A DNA stretch of 64,000 nucleotides from Phascolarctobacterium sp. (GTDB lineage: Bacteria; Bacillota; Negativicutes; Acidaminococcales; Acidaminococcaceae): positions 1-64,000 of the forward strand of contig JAUNOC010000002.1 of NCBI GenBank assembly GCA_030531205.1, in the 5' to 3' direction. This document shows, piece by piece, positions 1 through 7,966 of this stretch. The translations under genes and the position numbers were made by a program. Positions within the stretch are counted from its first letter, which is position 1. Every line of letters begins with the position of its first letter. Under the pieces are notes generated by a model. The model was not told where the DNA came from and ran no database searches. It worked only from the letters and a program-made list of their open reading frames with translations.

Positions 1-36
1 AAATCTCGCGACTTTGATATAAAATCTCGCGATTTT
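1..36. repeat. Paired AATCTCGCGA imperfect palindromes at window edge
   Basis: Two near-identical blocks, AAATCTCGCGACTTT (1-15) and AAATCTCGCGATTTT (22-36), each hold the palindrome TCGCGA flanked by AATC on the left. They are followed by a tail (about 37-55, TGAAAATGACTTTTCAT) that resembles the tail behind the palindrome pair at 28533-28569. I read this as a diverged member of the paired-palindrome family seen at 28.5-28.8 kb and 48.6 kb. The left side may be cut by the window edge. No gene is visible in 1-250. Confidence 0.45.
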
Positions 37-116
37 GAAAATGACTTTTCATAATTTTTTCAGTTTTGATTGGGAGAATTTTTTTGAAAGTAGAGTGAAG
101 AGTGAAAGTGTTTGTG

Positions 117-145
117 TTGAGGGTTGAACATATTTGTGTTATAAT
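117..145 (+). promoter_or_regulatory. Putative sigma-70 promoter for the NERD gene
   Basis: A TTGAGG -35 (117-122), 17-nt spacer and perfect TATAAT -10 (140-145) lie about 105 nt upstream of the NERD-domain gene start at 251. The -10 is strong and the -35 moderate. The leader between has no recognised structure. Confidence 0.5.
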
Positions 146-250
146 GTCTTAAATTATGTTGCGAACTCTTGCATCTCATTGTTAGGGGATGTGTTATAAA
201 CGCAAAGCGTTCATGACGGAGGGGTTTATATTATTGAATAGGTAAATTAT

Positions 251-937
251 ATGACTTTGATAATTGTTTTTACGGTTATAATTTTTATTATTGTTATTAA
301 TTTTATATTGAAAGAAAAAGAATTTCGTAACACAACATATTACAAAAACACTAAAAATAGTTTGTTTTTTATGAATAAAGGACAATCCGGAGAATATGAT
401 CTGTTTTCTAGATTAGAACAATTAGAAAAACAAGGAGCTAAATTTCTTTTTAATTTATATTTACCAATGGGGTATAATAGGACAACAGAAATTGATATGG
501 TGATGCTTTCTCATAGGGGAATTTTTGTCTTTGAAAGCAAGAATTATTCTGGATGGATATTTGGTAACGAACATCAATCTCAATGGACTGTTGTATATAA
601 AGGTGGAAGAAAAGAGCGTTTAGTAAATCCTATAAAACAAAATAACTTACATATTCAATGTTTGAGAAAATGTATAGATATTGAAACTTCTATTTATTCA
701 GTTGTGGTATTTTCAGAGAATTGTACCCTAAAGAAAGTTACTGTTAGTAATACAAATGTTATTTGGGGCTATATAAATAATGTTGTTGATAATATAATCA
801 GTTTTCATAATGATAAAATTAAAGTTCTGTCGGAAAGAAACATTCAAGATATATACAATGTTTTGTACCCGATGACAAAAGTTGATAAATTTATAGTAAA
901 GAAACATATTGCGGATATTCGTGAGACATATAAATAA
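251..937 (+). CDS. NERD domain-containing membrane-anchored protein
   Basis: A 228-aa protein with one N-terminal membrane segment (about residues 2-19), then a nuclease-related domain (NERD, a PD-(D/E)XK-like fold). Visible NERD hallmarks are GQSGE (44-48), EIDMVML (80-86) and the IFVFESKNY strand (91-99), so the presumed active residues E48, D82, E95 and K97 are all present. NERD proteins are thought to act on nucleic acids but their role is mostly unknown; membrane tethering facing the cytoplasm is inferred. Base composition is more AT-rich than the neighbouring housekeeping genes, and the gene pairs with another orphan at 1020-1694, suggesting an acquired islet. Start chosen at the first ATG, with a weak AGG upstream. 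Confidence 0.8.
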   Translation: MTLIIVFTVIIFIIVINFILKEKEFRNTTYYKNTKNSLFFMNKGQSGEYDLFSRLEQLEKQGAKFLFNLYLPMGYNRTTEIDMVMLSHRGIFVFESKNYSGWIFGNEHQSQWTVVYKGGRKERLVNPIKQNNLHIQCLRKCIDIETSIYSVVVFSENCTLKKVTVSNTNVIWGYINNVVDNIISFHNDKIKVLSERNIQDIYNVLYPMTKVDKFIVKKHIADIRETYK

Positions 938-1019
938 CAGTACGAAAAGAGGTGATAAAATGAAGAAAGAATAACGCCTATGCTTACTAATCTGTTTTGT
1001 TAAGAGAGGGGTGAATGTT

Positions 1020-1694
1020 ATGATTACAGATTTGACAAAAGCTAAAAAGTATGACTGCCCTGTTAAATTCACCATTACAGGTTGTGAGGCAGGTTGGGTA
1101 GATATTGATTGTAATTTTAATGGTGAGGTTTTGCGGTTTGCTGTTAGTCATATTGGAGACCTTCCTATGGCATTGCTTGAAGTGGCATTTTTGTTACATT
1201 CAATTTATGATTATAACAGTGGAATGTTTAGGTACATACGTTTGGATGATGAAACAGAAGGAATAACAGATCAAGACGGACATAAGTGGAGTGCTGAATT
1301 GGGTGCTACATTTCAATGGGATGAAGAACCAAGATTAAACAAATGGCATATCTATTATGAACAGAAGGACTTTGGCAAAGAAGATTTTGATTTAATAATC
1401 AAGATTGACAGAATCACTGATATTCATAAAAAATATAAATTTGTTGTTTCGTATCGTGATTTTTGCTATGCTGTGGCAAAGTTATTTACAGATGCTTTGA
1501 AAAAATATGGCTTTTGGGGATATACAAGAGGCAGTTATTCAGATTATATTGTTGTGAAAGATTTGCTTATTGTTAAAGCTTACGCATTGGGCTTATTGCA
1601 GACTAAAATTTGGTATGAAGGGGATTATCCCAAAAGGGATTATTTTGAACTTCCTTTTGAACAAGAACTTGAATTATTGAATTTTGATATGTAA
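1020..1694 (+). CDS. Hypothetical protein, no recognised domain
   Basis: A 224-aa soluble, acidic and aromatic-rich protein that I do not recognise. The ATG at 1020 is preferred over an in-frame GTG at 1011 because GAGAGGGG lies 8-12 nt upstream of the ATG. It shares the AT-rich composition of the preceding NERD gene, about 80 nt away, and is closed by a strong terminator, so the two may form one accessory transcript. The size and context would fit an immunity-type or defence-accessory protein but nothing in the sequence proves it. An in-frame ATG at 960 with a good ribosome binding site is stopped after four codons (TAA at 972). Confidence 0.6.
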   Translation: MITDLTKAKKYDCPVKFTITGCEAGWVDIDCNFNGEVLRFAVSHIGDLPMALLEVAFLLHSIYDYNSGMFRYIRLDDETEGITDQDGHKWSAELGATFQWDEEPRLNKWHIYYEQKDFGKEDFDLIIKIDRITDIHKKYKFVVSYRDFCYAVAKLFTDALKKYGFWGYTRGSYSDYIVVKDLLIVKAYALGLLQTKIWYEGDYPKRDYFELPFEQELELLNFDM

Positions 1695-1773
1695 ATTAGG
1701 GCTGGATTATATTTTGGGGTGGTAGTCGTTTCGCAAGCCACCATTTGTTTGAAACTTCTTATCATTCAAACAC

Positions 1774-1810
1774 AACTTGTGCAAATGCTCAATTTTGCAC
1801 AAGTTTTTAT
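1774..1810 (+). terminator. Rho-independent terminator after the NERD islet
   Basis: Perfect 12-bp stem AACTTGTGCAAA/TTTGCACAAGTT (1774-1785 with 1794-1805) followed by a T-rich run. A further inverted repeat TGTTTGAA/TTCAAACA lies just upstream (1746-1772). The next promoter starts immediately after the T run. Confidence 0.85.
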
Positions 1811-1811
1811 T

Positions 1812-1839
1812 TTGAAAACTCTGTATTTAATGGTATAAT
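1812..1839 (+). promoter_or_regulatory. Promoter for the symporter gene, probably leaderless
   Basis: TTGAAA (1812-1817), 16-nt spacer, TATAAT (1834-1839), then exactly 6 nt to the ATG at 1846. Transcription starting the usual 6-7 nt downstream of the -10 would begin on or next to the start codon. No Shine-Dalgarno sequence is present. Confidence 0.65.
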
Positions 1840-1845
1840 ACATTT

Positions 1846-3222
1846 ATGAGTTTATCTACTACACATATCATTACTTCCATATTGGCGGTGCTGATTACTA
1901 TGGCTCCGGGCATTTATGCAGCACGGAAGATAAAAAATGCCGATGATTATGCTGTGGGCGGTCGTTCCAGCGGTATCGGTATGGTGGCGGCTGCTATTTT
2001 AGGCACTTTAATTGGTGGCGGTTCCACGATGGGGACTGCCCAAATGGCTTACAAAATTGGCTTTTCCGCTTGGTGGTTCACGCTTGGTGGTGGCATTGCC
2101 CTGATTATTTTGGGACTTTTTTATGCACGTTCCTTACGTAGCAGCGGTTTGACGACTGTGGGGGAGTTTTTGGTTACAAACTTTGGTGCTAAAGCAGGGG
2201 TGGTGGCTTCTGTCAGTGCCAGTGCGGGTATGTTTTTCAGCGTTGTAACCAGTACCCTTTCCGTTACCCATTTATTATGCCTGATTTTTCCGTTGCAACC
2301 TTGGCAGGCAGGCATTGTTATTTTTGTAATTGTAGGTTGTTTTGTTTTCTTTGGCGGGATGAGCGGCAGCGGATTGGTTGGTCTTTTCAAAATGGGTTTT
2401 ATTTTGTTAGGACTTTTTGTAGGTGGTGTGATTTGTTATGTTGATATGGGCGGTGTGCAGGGGATAAAAAATGCTTTTCCTGCTTTTCCTTGGTTTAGTT
2501 TGGTGGCGAAGGGGGAAGTCGCAACTTTTATTACTCTAATGAGTATGATTGTGGGGGTTATTAGCACTCAAAGTTATGCCCAAGCGGTTTTTAGTGCGGC
2601 AGATACCCGTTGTGCGGCTTTGGCTTGTCTAATTGCCGGTGGCATTACTATTCCTGTGGGGATTCCTTCAATCTTGATTGGGATGTATATGCGGTTACAT
2701 CATCCTGATATATTGCCAATTGAGGCCTTGCCAATGTTTTTAATCACTTATTTGCCGGACTGGTTGGGCGGTGTGGGGATTGCCGCTTTGCTATTGGCAA
2801 CATTAGGGACGATTGCGGGGCTTACATTGGGGATGGGAACTTTGTTCGCCCGTGATATTGTGAAGCGTTTTACCGATATTAAGGAAGGGGCAAAATTGCT
2901 TTTGGCTACTCGTTTAGGGGTGGCGGTGGCTTGTTTGGCGGCGATTGTGTTCACTAACTTTAATTTAGATAGTAATGCTTTGGACTGGAGTTATCTTAGT
3001 ATGGCACTCAGGGGCAGCGGGATCTTTTTGCCTTTGACTTTTTGTATCTTTTTCCCACATAAAGTTAAACCGCTTTATGGTTTGTTGTCTATGGCGGCAG
3101 GAATCTTCATCGGTTTGACTTGGAAATTTATTGGTATTAGTGGTATTCATCCGTTAATACCGGCGTTGGGAGCGAATTTGGTGTTTTTGCTGTTGGGGTT
3201 TAGAAGTTCTGGGAATGAATAA
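1846..3222 (+). CDS. Sodium:solute symporter family transporter
   Basis: A 458-aa multi-pass inner membrane protein of the SSS family (LeuT fold). The N-terminus has the family-typical pattern: a first helix, then KIKNADDYAVGGR and a glycine-rich helix 2 (ILGTLIGGGSTMGTAQMAY), followed by about ten more hydrophobic segments. SSS members couple Na+ entry to uptake of sugars, amino acids, pantothenate or organic acids; the substrate cannot be told from the sequence. The gene has its own promoter and is flanked by an unrelated islet upstream and a repeat element downstream, whose AT-rich array appears to supply its stop codon. At 458 aa it is at the short end of the family. Confidence 0.85.
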   Translation: MSLSTTHIITSILAVLITMAPGIYAARKIKNADDYAVGGRSSGIGMVAAAILGTLIGGGSTMGTAQMAYKIGFSAWWFTLGGGIALIILGLFYARSLRSSGLTTVGEFLVTNFGAKAGVVASVSASAGMFFSVVTSTLSVTHLLCLIFPLQPWQAGIVIFVIVGCFVFFGGMSGSGLVGLFKMGFILLGLFVGGVICYVDMGGVQGIKNAFPAFPWFSLVAKGEVATFITLMSMIVGVISTQSYAQAVFSAADTRCAALACLIAGGITIPVGIPSILIGMYMRLHHPDILPIEALPMFLITYLPDWLGGVGIAALLLATLGTIAGLTLGMGTLFARDIVKRFTDIKEGAKLLLATRLGVAVACLAAIVFTNFNLDSNALDWSYLSMALRGSGIFLPLTFCIFFPHKVKPLYGLLSMAAGIFIGLTWKFIGISGIHPLIPALGANLVFLLLGFRSSGNE

Positions 3223-3377
3223 TGAATAAAGAATAATGAATAATTATGGTAAAATGTTCCTGTGATTATAATTAGGTTTCAGGTGTGCAGGGATGTAAGG
3301 CCCCTTGGTGAAGGGGCTCCGCAAAGCGGTGGGGATTGAAAACTGCAAATTTATGAAAACTTTGCCAAGAATTGTGA

Positions 3378-3383
3378 TACAAT
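3378..3383 (+). promoter_or_regulatory. -10 box of the DUF559 gene, probably leaderless
   Basis: TACAAT at 3378-3383 lies exactly 6 nt before the ATG at 3390; no clear -35 and no Shine-Dalgarno sequence. Same geometry as the genes at 1846, 9699 and 21295. Confidence 0.5.
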
Positions 3384-3389
3384 AAAATT

Positions 3390-3773
3390 ATGTCACTTCC
3401 GAGAAATGATAGATTAGTGGAATATTCAGATAAACTGCGTAATTCGCCTACACCATGGGAAAGACGCCTTTGGTATGATTTTTTGCGTAGTTATCCTGTA
3501 AGATTTAATCGTCAGAAGATAATCGGTCATTATATTGTGGATTTTTATTGCCGAAAAGCAAATTTGGTAATTGAATTGGATGGCGGTGGGCATTATATGC
3601 CGGAGCAGCAAGAATATGACAGAAAAAGAAACGAATATCTTGAATTACTAAAACTTAAGGTTTTACGATTCTCCAATCGTGATATTTGTGATAATTTTTA
3701 CGGTGTGTGTACTGTGATTGACAATTATGTGAAATCTGTAGTTCTCAATCCTCAGTCGCAACCACGTTCCTAA
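3390..3773 (+). CDS. DUF559 domain protein, Vsr-like endonuclease fold
   Basis: A 127-aa protein matching the DUF559 family, which is related to very-short-patch-repair (Vsr) endonucleases and the PD-(D/E)XK fold. Visible markers are TPWERRLW (21-28), the central strand pair IVDFYC (49-54) and LVIELDGGGHY (59-69), with probable catalytic residues D51, E62 and D64 and a conserved H68. Family members are small, often solitary genes of unproven function. Here the gene is enclosed by a long inverted repeat, and the C-terminal residues VVLNPQSQPRS are encoded by the inner end of the right arm. A role in moving or maintaining the repeat is an inference, not a known function of the family. Confidence 0.8.
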   Translation: MSLPRNDRLVEYSDKLRNSPTPWERRLWYDFLRSYPVRFNRQKIIGHYIVDFYCRKANLVIELDGGGHYMPEQQEYDRKRNEYLELLKLKVLRFSNRDICDNFYGVCTVIDNYVKSVVLNPQSQPRS

Positions 3774-3906
3774 AAGCGACAGCCCCTTCACCAAGGGGCC
3801 TTAAAGTTCGCATTCGGTGGACTATCTTGCTATAATCACAGGAACATCTAACATTCATTGTGAATTGTGCATTTTGAATTGTGAATTATTACTGGGAGCA
3901 TAAGTT

Positions 3907-6900
3907 ATGAGTTTCACACATTTACATGTTCATACTCAATATAGTTTATTGGATGGTGCGTCCAAGATTAAGGATTTGGTTAGCCGTGTCAAGGAATTGG
4001 GCATGGATGCTATTGCTATTACCGACCATGGCGTAATGTATGGTGTAGTTGATTTTTATCAGGAATGTACCAAGCAGGGCGTAAAACCCATTATCGGCTG
4101 TGAAGTTTACACCGTCAACGGGGATATGCATGATAAGCAATCCAGTGAGCGTTTTCATTTGATTTTGTTGGCGGAAAATGAAACGGGCTACCACAACTTG
4201 ATGAAGATTGTCAGTTTGGCACAGACGGAGGGCTTTTATACCAAACCCCGTGTGGATAAAGAAACTTTGCGAAAATATCATGATGGTATCATTTGTCTCA
4301 GTGCTTGTATGGTGGGTGAACTGCCCCGCTTGATTGTGGCGAAAAATATGGAAGGGGCACGGAAATGTGTTCGGGAACATATTGAGATTTTTGGCAAAGA
4401 AAATTATTTTTTGGAAATGCAGAATCATTTTCTGCCGGAAGATAAAACTATTAACGATGGTTTGCAACAACTTGCCAAAGAGTTTGATTTGAAAATTGTT
4501 TGTACCAATGACTTGCATTACGTAAGGAGAGAAGATGCGGCAGCACAGGATGTGTTGTTGTGTATTCAGACAGTTACCACCGTTGATGACCCCAATCGGA
4601 TGCGTTTTCCCAATGACGAATTTTATTTGAAGTCGCCCGAAGAAATGGCGGCACTTTTCCCTGATTGTCCGGAGGCACTGACTAACACGGAGGAGATTGC
4701 CAAACGGTGTAATGTGAAATTGCAGTTTGGTAAATTCCTCTTGCCGGAATTCCATCCCATTCCTGATGGTTTGGATGCCAAGGGGTATTTGCGTCAACTT
4801 TGTATGGAGGCATTGCCCCAACGTTATCCCAATGCGGATGCCAAGATTAAGGAACGCTTGGAATATGAATTGGATATTATCAACCGTATGGGCTATGCGG
4901 CGTATTTTTTGATTGTGTGGGATTTTATCAATTTCTGTCGCAGTCAAAATCCTCCCATTCCAGTAGGCCCCGGTCGTGGCAGTGCGGCAGGTTCTATTGT
5001 GGCATATCTGTTACATATTACTAATATTGAGCCATTGCATTTTAGCTTGTTCTTTGAACGGTTCTTAAATCCGGAACGGGTGAGTATGCCGGATATTGAT
5101 ACGGACTTTTGTATGCGGCGGCGGGATGAGGTGTTGCAGTATGTGGTGGAAAAATATACACCTTCATCTGTGGCACAGATTGTTACCTTCGGCTCATTGC
5201 AGGCGAGGGCGGCAGTGCGTGCTGTCGGCAGGGCTTTGGGCTTGCCCTATTCTGATGTTGATGTGGTGGTAAAACTTATTCCCAAGCAACTTGATATTAA
5301 GTTGAGTGAGGCATTGGAAATGAGTAATGAATTTCGTGCCCGTTATGAAGAAGATGCTACGGTAAAACGCCTAATAGATTTATCCATGAGCGTTGAAGGG
5401 TTGCCTAATAACCGTGGTACTCATGCGGCAGGGGTTATTATTGCTCCTGACGATTTGACAAATTATGTACCTTTGCAATTAGAGGTGGGGCAGAACGAGT
5501 TTAGTGCCGGGCAGACCTTTGTAACCCAATATGACAAGAACAAGGTGGAGGGTTTGGGGCTGTTGAAGATGGACTTTTTAGGGCTTCGGACTTTGACTGC
5601 CATTTATGATGCGTTGAAAATGATTCGCCGTACTACGGGGAAAGTTATAGATATTGACAATATTCCGTGGAACGACAAAAAGACAGCGGACATGCTCTGC
5701 AAGGGGGATACCTTTGGGGTTTTCCAACTGGAAAGTGAGGGTATGACCAAACTGGTTAAGGATTTGGGGCCTGAAGGGTTTGAGGACTTGGTGCCTTTGG
5801 TGGCACTGTATCGACCCGGCCCGTTGGGAAGCGGAATGGCAACGGATTTCATCGCAGGGCGGCACGGGGAGAGGACGGCAGAGGTTTTGCATCCTTTGAT
5901 GGAGCCGATTTTGCAGGACACTTATGGGGTAATTTTGTATCAGGAACAGGTAATGCAAATAACTTCCGTGTTGGGTGGATTTACTCTCGGCGAGGCGGAC
6001 GTAATGCGGCGTGCCATGGGGCATAAGGAGCCGGAGGTCATTCAGTCTCTGACCGCAAAATTTGTGCAGGGGGCAAAAAAACTGCATAATATACCTGAAG
6101 CCACCAGTGAGAAAATCTTTGATTTGCTCAGGCATTTTGCAGGTTACGGTTTCAACAAGTCCCACTCTGTTGCCTATGCTTTTGTGGCTTATCAGACCGC
6201 TTACTTGAAAGCGCATTATTGTGCCCAGTTTATGGCGGCTTTGCTCAACAGTTTTGACGGGGACGGGGCGCAAATTACCTATTACATTTCTAAAATCCGT
6301 AAGGCGGGTATCAGTATTGAGCCGCCGGATGTGAATATATCGGAAGAAAAATTTAGTGCCAAAGATGATAAGAATATCCGTTTCGGTTTGTTCGGCATTA
6401 AGAGTTTGGGAATTGGCGCAATTCAGGCAATTTTGAATTCCCGGTACAAGGTGGGCAGGTTTAAGGATTTGGCGGATTTTTGTACCCGTGTAGGACCAAA
6501 GCAGATTAACCGCAGGGTGCTGGAAAATCTTATCCGTTGCGGTGCTATGGATTCCTTCGGCGTAAAACGGAGCCAACTGTTGTCCATTATGGATAAGTGC
6601 ATAGAGGTTGCCATTGCCAACGAAGAAGATATGTTGTCCAATCAGATGAATCTGTTTGTCAGTGAAAACGGTATGGATATGGATGACGAGATTGTGCTGC
6701 CGGATATTCCTGAACTTTCGCCGCAGCAGATGCTGGCGGATGAAAAGGCATTGTTGGGATTTTATGTGACAGGTCATCCCTTGGATGAATATGCAGAAAA
6801 TTTGGAGAACTTTATACCTTTGGAAAATCTTAAGGATGAGGAAACCTATCCGGATGGCACATGGATAAAAGTGGCGGGGATTATCACGGAATGTAAAGTA

Positions 6901-7344
6901 AGGAATACCAAAAAAGGCGATACAATGGCTAACATTAAATTGGAGGACATCAGTGGCGGTGTAATGGATGTGGTGGTGTTCCCCAAGATCTATCGGGAGG
7001 TAATTTCTTTAATTTATCCTGAGTCCGTTATCGTGGTGGAAGGCAGGATGAGTGTGGATGAGCGGGCGACACAGGTTAATGCTTCCAAGATTATGAAGTT
7101 GACGAAAGTAGCACGGGAACTGCATCTTAAGATTACTCCTGAAAATGAGGCGGCACAGATTATGGCACAATTAAAGGGTTTGTTAAGAAAATATCGTGGT
7201 TCTGACAGAGTATTTTTGCATTTGGTTGAGGGTAAAAAGGTGCTGGCCTGCGATGACTGGTATTGTGTGGACACGACGGCTTATGGGCTGGAAGAGGAAC
7301 TTTTGGGGTTGCTTGGAGAGAGAACGGTGTATATTAAAGAGTAG
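3907..7344 (+). CDS. dnaE: DNA polymerase III subunit alpha (DnaE)
   Basis: An 1145-aa replicative polymerase of normal DnaE length. It opens with the PHP domain (FTHLHVHTQYSLLDGASK, residues 3-20), followed by the C-family polymerase palm with PGRGSAAGS near 356 and the catalytic PDIDTDF near 397; fingers, tandem helix-hairpin-helix region and an OB-fold (about 985-1065) follow. In Firmicutes DnaE usually works with PolC: DnaE extends primers and PolC does bulk synthesis; PolC is not in this window. The ATG at 3907 has a weak GGGAG upstream. It is flanked on both sides by interspersed repeat elements, with no obvious promoter of its own. Confidence 0.97.
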   Translation: MSFTHLHVHTQYSLLDGASKIKDLVSRVKELGMDAIAITDHGVMYGVVDFYQECTKQGVKPIIGCEVYTVNGDMHDKQSSERFHLILLAENETGYHNLMKIVSLAQTEGFYTKPRVDKETLRKYHDGIICLSACMVGELPRLIVAKNMEGARKCVREHIEIFGKENYFLEMQNHFLPEDKTINDGLQQLAKEFDLKIVCTNDLHYVRREDAAAQDVLLCIQTVTTVDDPNRMRFPNDEFYLKSPEEMAALFPDCPEALTNTEEIAKRCNVKLQFGKFLLPEFHPIPDGLDAKGYLRQLCMEALPQRYPNADAKIKERLEYELDIINRMGYAAYFLIVWDFINFCRSQNPPIPVGPGRGSAAGSIVAYLLHITNIEPLHFSLFFERFLNPERVSMPDIDTDFCMRRRDEVLQYVVEKYTPSSVAQIVTFGSLQARAAVRAVGRALGLPYSDVDVVVKLIPKQLDIKLSEALEMSNEFRARYEEDATVKRLIDLSMSVEGLPNNRGTHAAGVIIAPDDLTNYVPLQLEVGQNEFSAGQTFVTQYDKNKVEGLGLLKMDFLGLRTLTAIYDALKMIRRTTGKVIDIDNIPWNDKKTADMLCKGDTFGVFQLESEGMTKLVKDLGPEGFEDLVPLVALYRPGPLGSGMATDFIAGRHGERTAEVLHPLMEPILQDTYGVILYQEQVMQITSVLGGFTLGEADVMRRAMGHKEPEVIQSLTAKFVQGAKKLHNIPEATSEKIFDLLRHFAGYGFNKSHSVAYAFVAYQTAYLKAHYCAQFMAALLNSFDGDGAQITYYISKIRKAGISIEPPDVNISEEKFSAKDDKNIRFGLFGIKSLGIGAIQAILNSRYKVGRFKDLADFCTRVGPKQINRRVLENLIRCGAMDSFGVKRSQLLSIMDKCIEVAIANEEDMLSNQMNLFVSENGMDMDDEIVLPDIPELSPQQMLADEKALLGFYVTGHPLDEYAENLENFIPLENLKDEETYPDGTWIKVAGIITECKVRNTKKGDTMANIKLEDISGGVMDVVVFPKIYREVISLIYPESVIVVEGRMSVDERATQVNASKIMKLTKVARELHLKITPENEAAQIMAQLKGLLRKYRGSDRVFLHLVEGKKVLACDDWYCVDTTAYGLEEELLGLLGERTVYIKE

Positions 7345-7359
7345 GTTTCAGGGAAATGA

Positions 7360-7500
7360 GTAATTAGTAATTAGTAATGAGTAATTATGGTAGGATGTTC
7401 CGGTGATTATAATTAGGTATCAGGTGTGCGGGGCCTTCAAGTTCGCAAAGCGAAAATTGTCCATAATTATTCATTATTCTTTATTAATTATTCATTAGAA
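7360..7500. mobile_element. Short non-autonomous repeat element (MITE-like)
   Basis: About 140 bp between dnaE and the pilin peptidase gene. Left end AATGAGTAATTATGG (7376-7390) is answered by CCATAATTATTCATT on the right (7461-7475), giving terminal inverted repeats. Inside are the core variant ATGTTCCGGTGATTATA (7395-7411), GGTGTGCGGGG, and a TTCGC/GCGAA hairpin module also present at 36.67 and 47.89 kb. No ORF. Confidence 0.65.
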
Positions 7501-7510
7501 AAAGGTGATT

Positions 7511-7966
7511 ATGTATTATATTTTTACAACTATCTTAATATTGTGTCTTGCGGTGCAGGTCTATGAGGACTTGAAAGAGGGGTATCTTTTTGACGAGGTG
7601 AGTTTGGCTTTGGGTGTTGTGGGTTTGGGTTATAGTGTTTATAAATCACAATGGTTAGATGCTTTATATGGAATGGTTTTTTGTGGATGTGTTATGGGGC
7701 TTTTGTATTATGCCACGCAGGGAGGCATGGGACTAGGTGATGTGTTTTTGTCGGTAGGGATTGCGCCTTGGCTTGGTTTAATGCCTGCGGTTGAGATGTT
7801 ACTTTTGGCTTTTATTTATGGCGGTTTGGTGGCGGTGGTGCTTTTGCTTTTGGGCAGGGGCAGAAAACATGCCATTCCCTTTGGACCGTTCTTGGCATTG
7901 GGAACATTGACTGCCTTTTTTTATGGGGAAAGAATTTTGTACTGGTATTTTCAGGTAGTGAAATAA
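7511..7966 (+). CDS. A24-family prepilin peptidase, short form
   Basis: A 151-aa polytopic membrane aspartyl protease that would cleave type IV prepilin leader peptides. It consists of the peptidase half only, without the N-terminal methyltransferase region of PilD. The second catalytic Asp lies in GGMGLGDV (near residue 77); the first is probably the D in YEDLKEGY near residue 19. ATG 7511 is chosen over an in-frame GTG at 7505 because AAAGGTG sits just before the ATG as a ribosome binding site. The stop and the next start overlap as TAATG, so it is co-translated with the PilM/PilN-like gene. Confidence 0.8.
   Translation: MYYIFTTILILCLAVQVYEDLKEGYLFDEVSLALGVVGLGYSVYKSQWLDALYGMVFCGCVMGLLYYATQGGMGLGDVFLSVGIAPWLGLMPAVEMLLLAFIYGGLVAVVLLLLGRGRKHAIPFGPFLALGTLTAFFYGERILYWYFQVVK

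Larger units (their letters stand above)
3223..3895. mobile_element. Inverted-repeat element carrying the DUF559 gene
   Basis: Left arm: an AT-rich TGAATAA-type array (3223-3247), the core ATGTTCCTGTGATTATA (3254-3270), then AAGGCCCCTTGGTGAAGGGG (3297-3316). Right arm: the same modules in reverse complement and reverse order, AGCCCCTTCACCAAGGGGCC (3781-3800), TATAATCACAGGAACAT (3831-3847), then an AT-rich GAATTGTGAATT array (3856-3890). The DUF559 gene is the only ORF between the arms and its last codons run into the right arm. Shorter copies of both arms, without a gene, occur elsewhere in the window, so this looks like the gene-bearing form of an interspersed element. Exact ends and target-site duplications are not resolved. 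Confidence 0.7.

Noticed and set aside
3946-4947. Long minus-strand ORF (333 codons) opposite dnaE
   Set aside because: It mirrors the codon structure of dnaE, has no ribosome binding site or recognisable domain, and dnaE is beyond doubt.
5578-6777. Minus-strand ORF of 399 codons opposite dnaE
   Set aside because: Shadow of dnaE; rich in His, Gln and Arg as expected for antisense translation, no motif.
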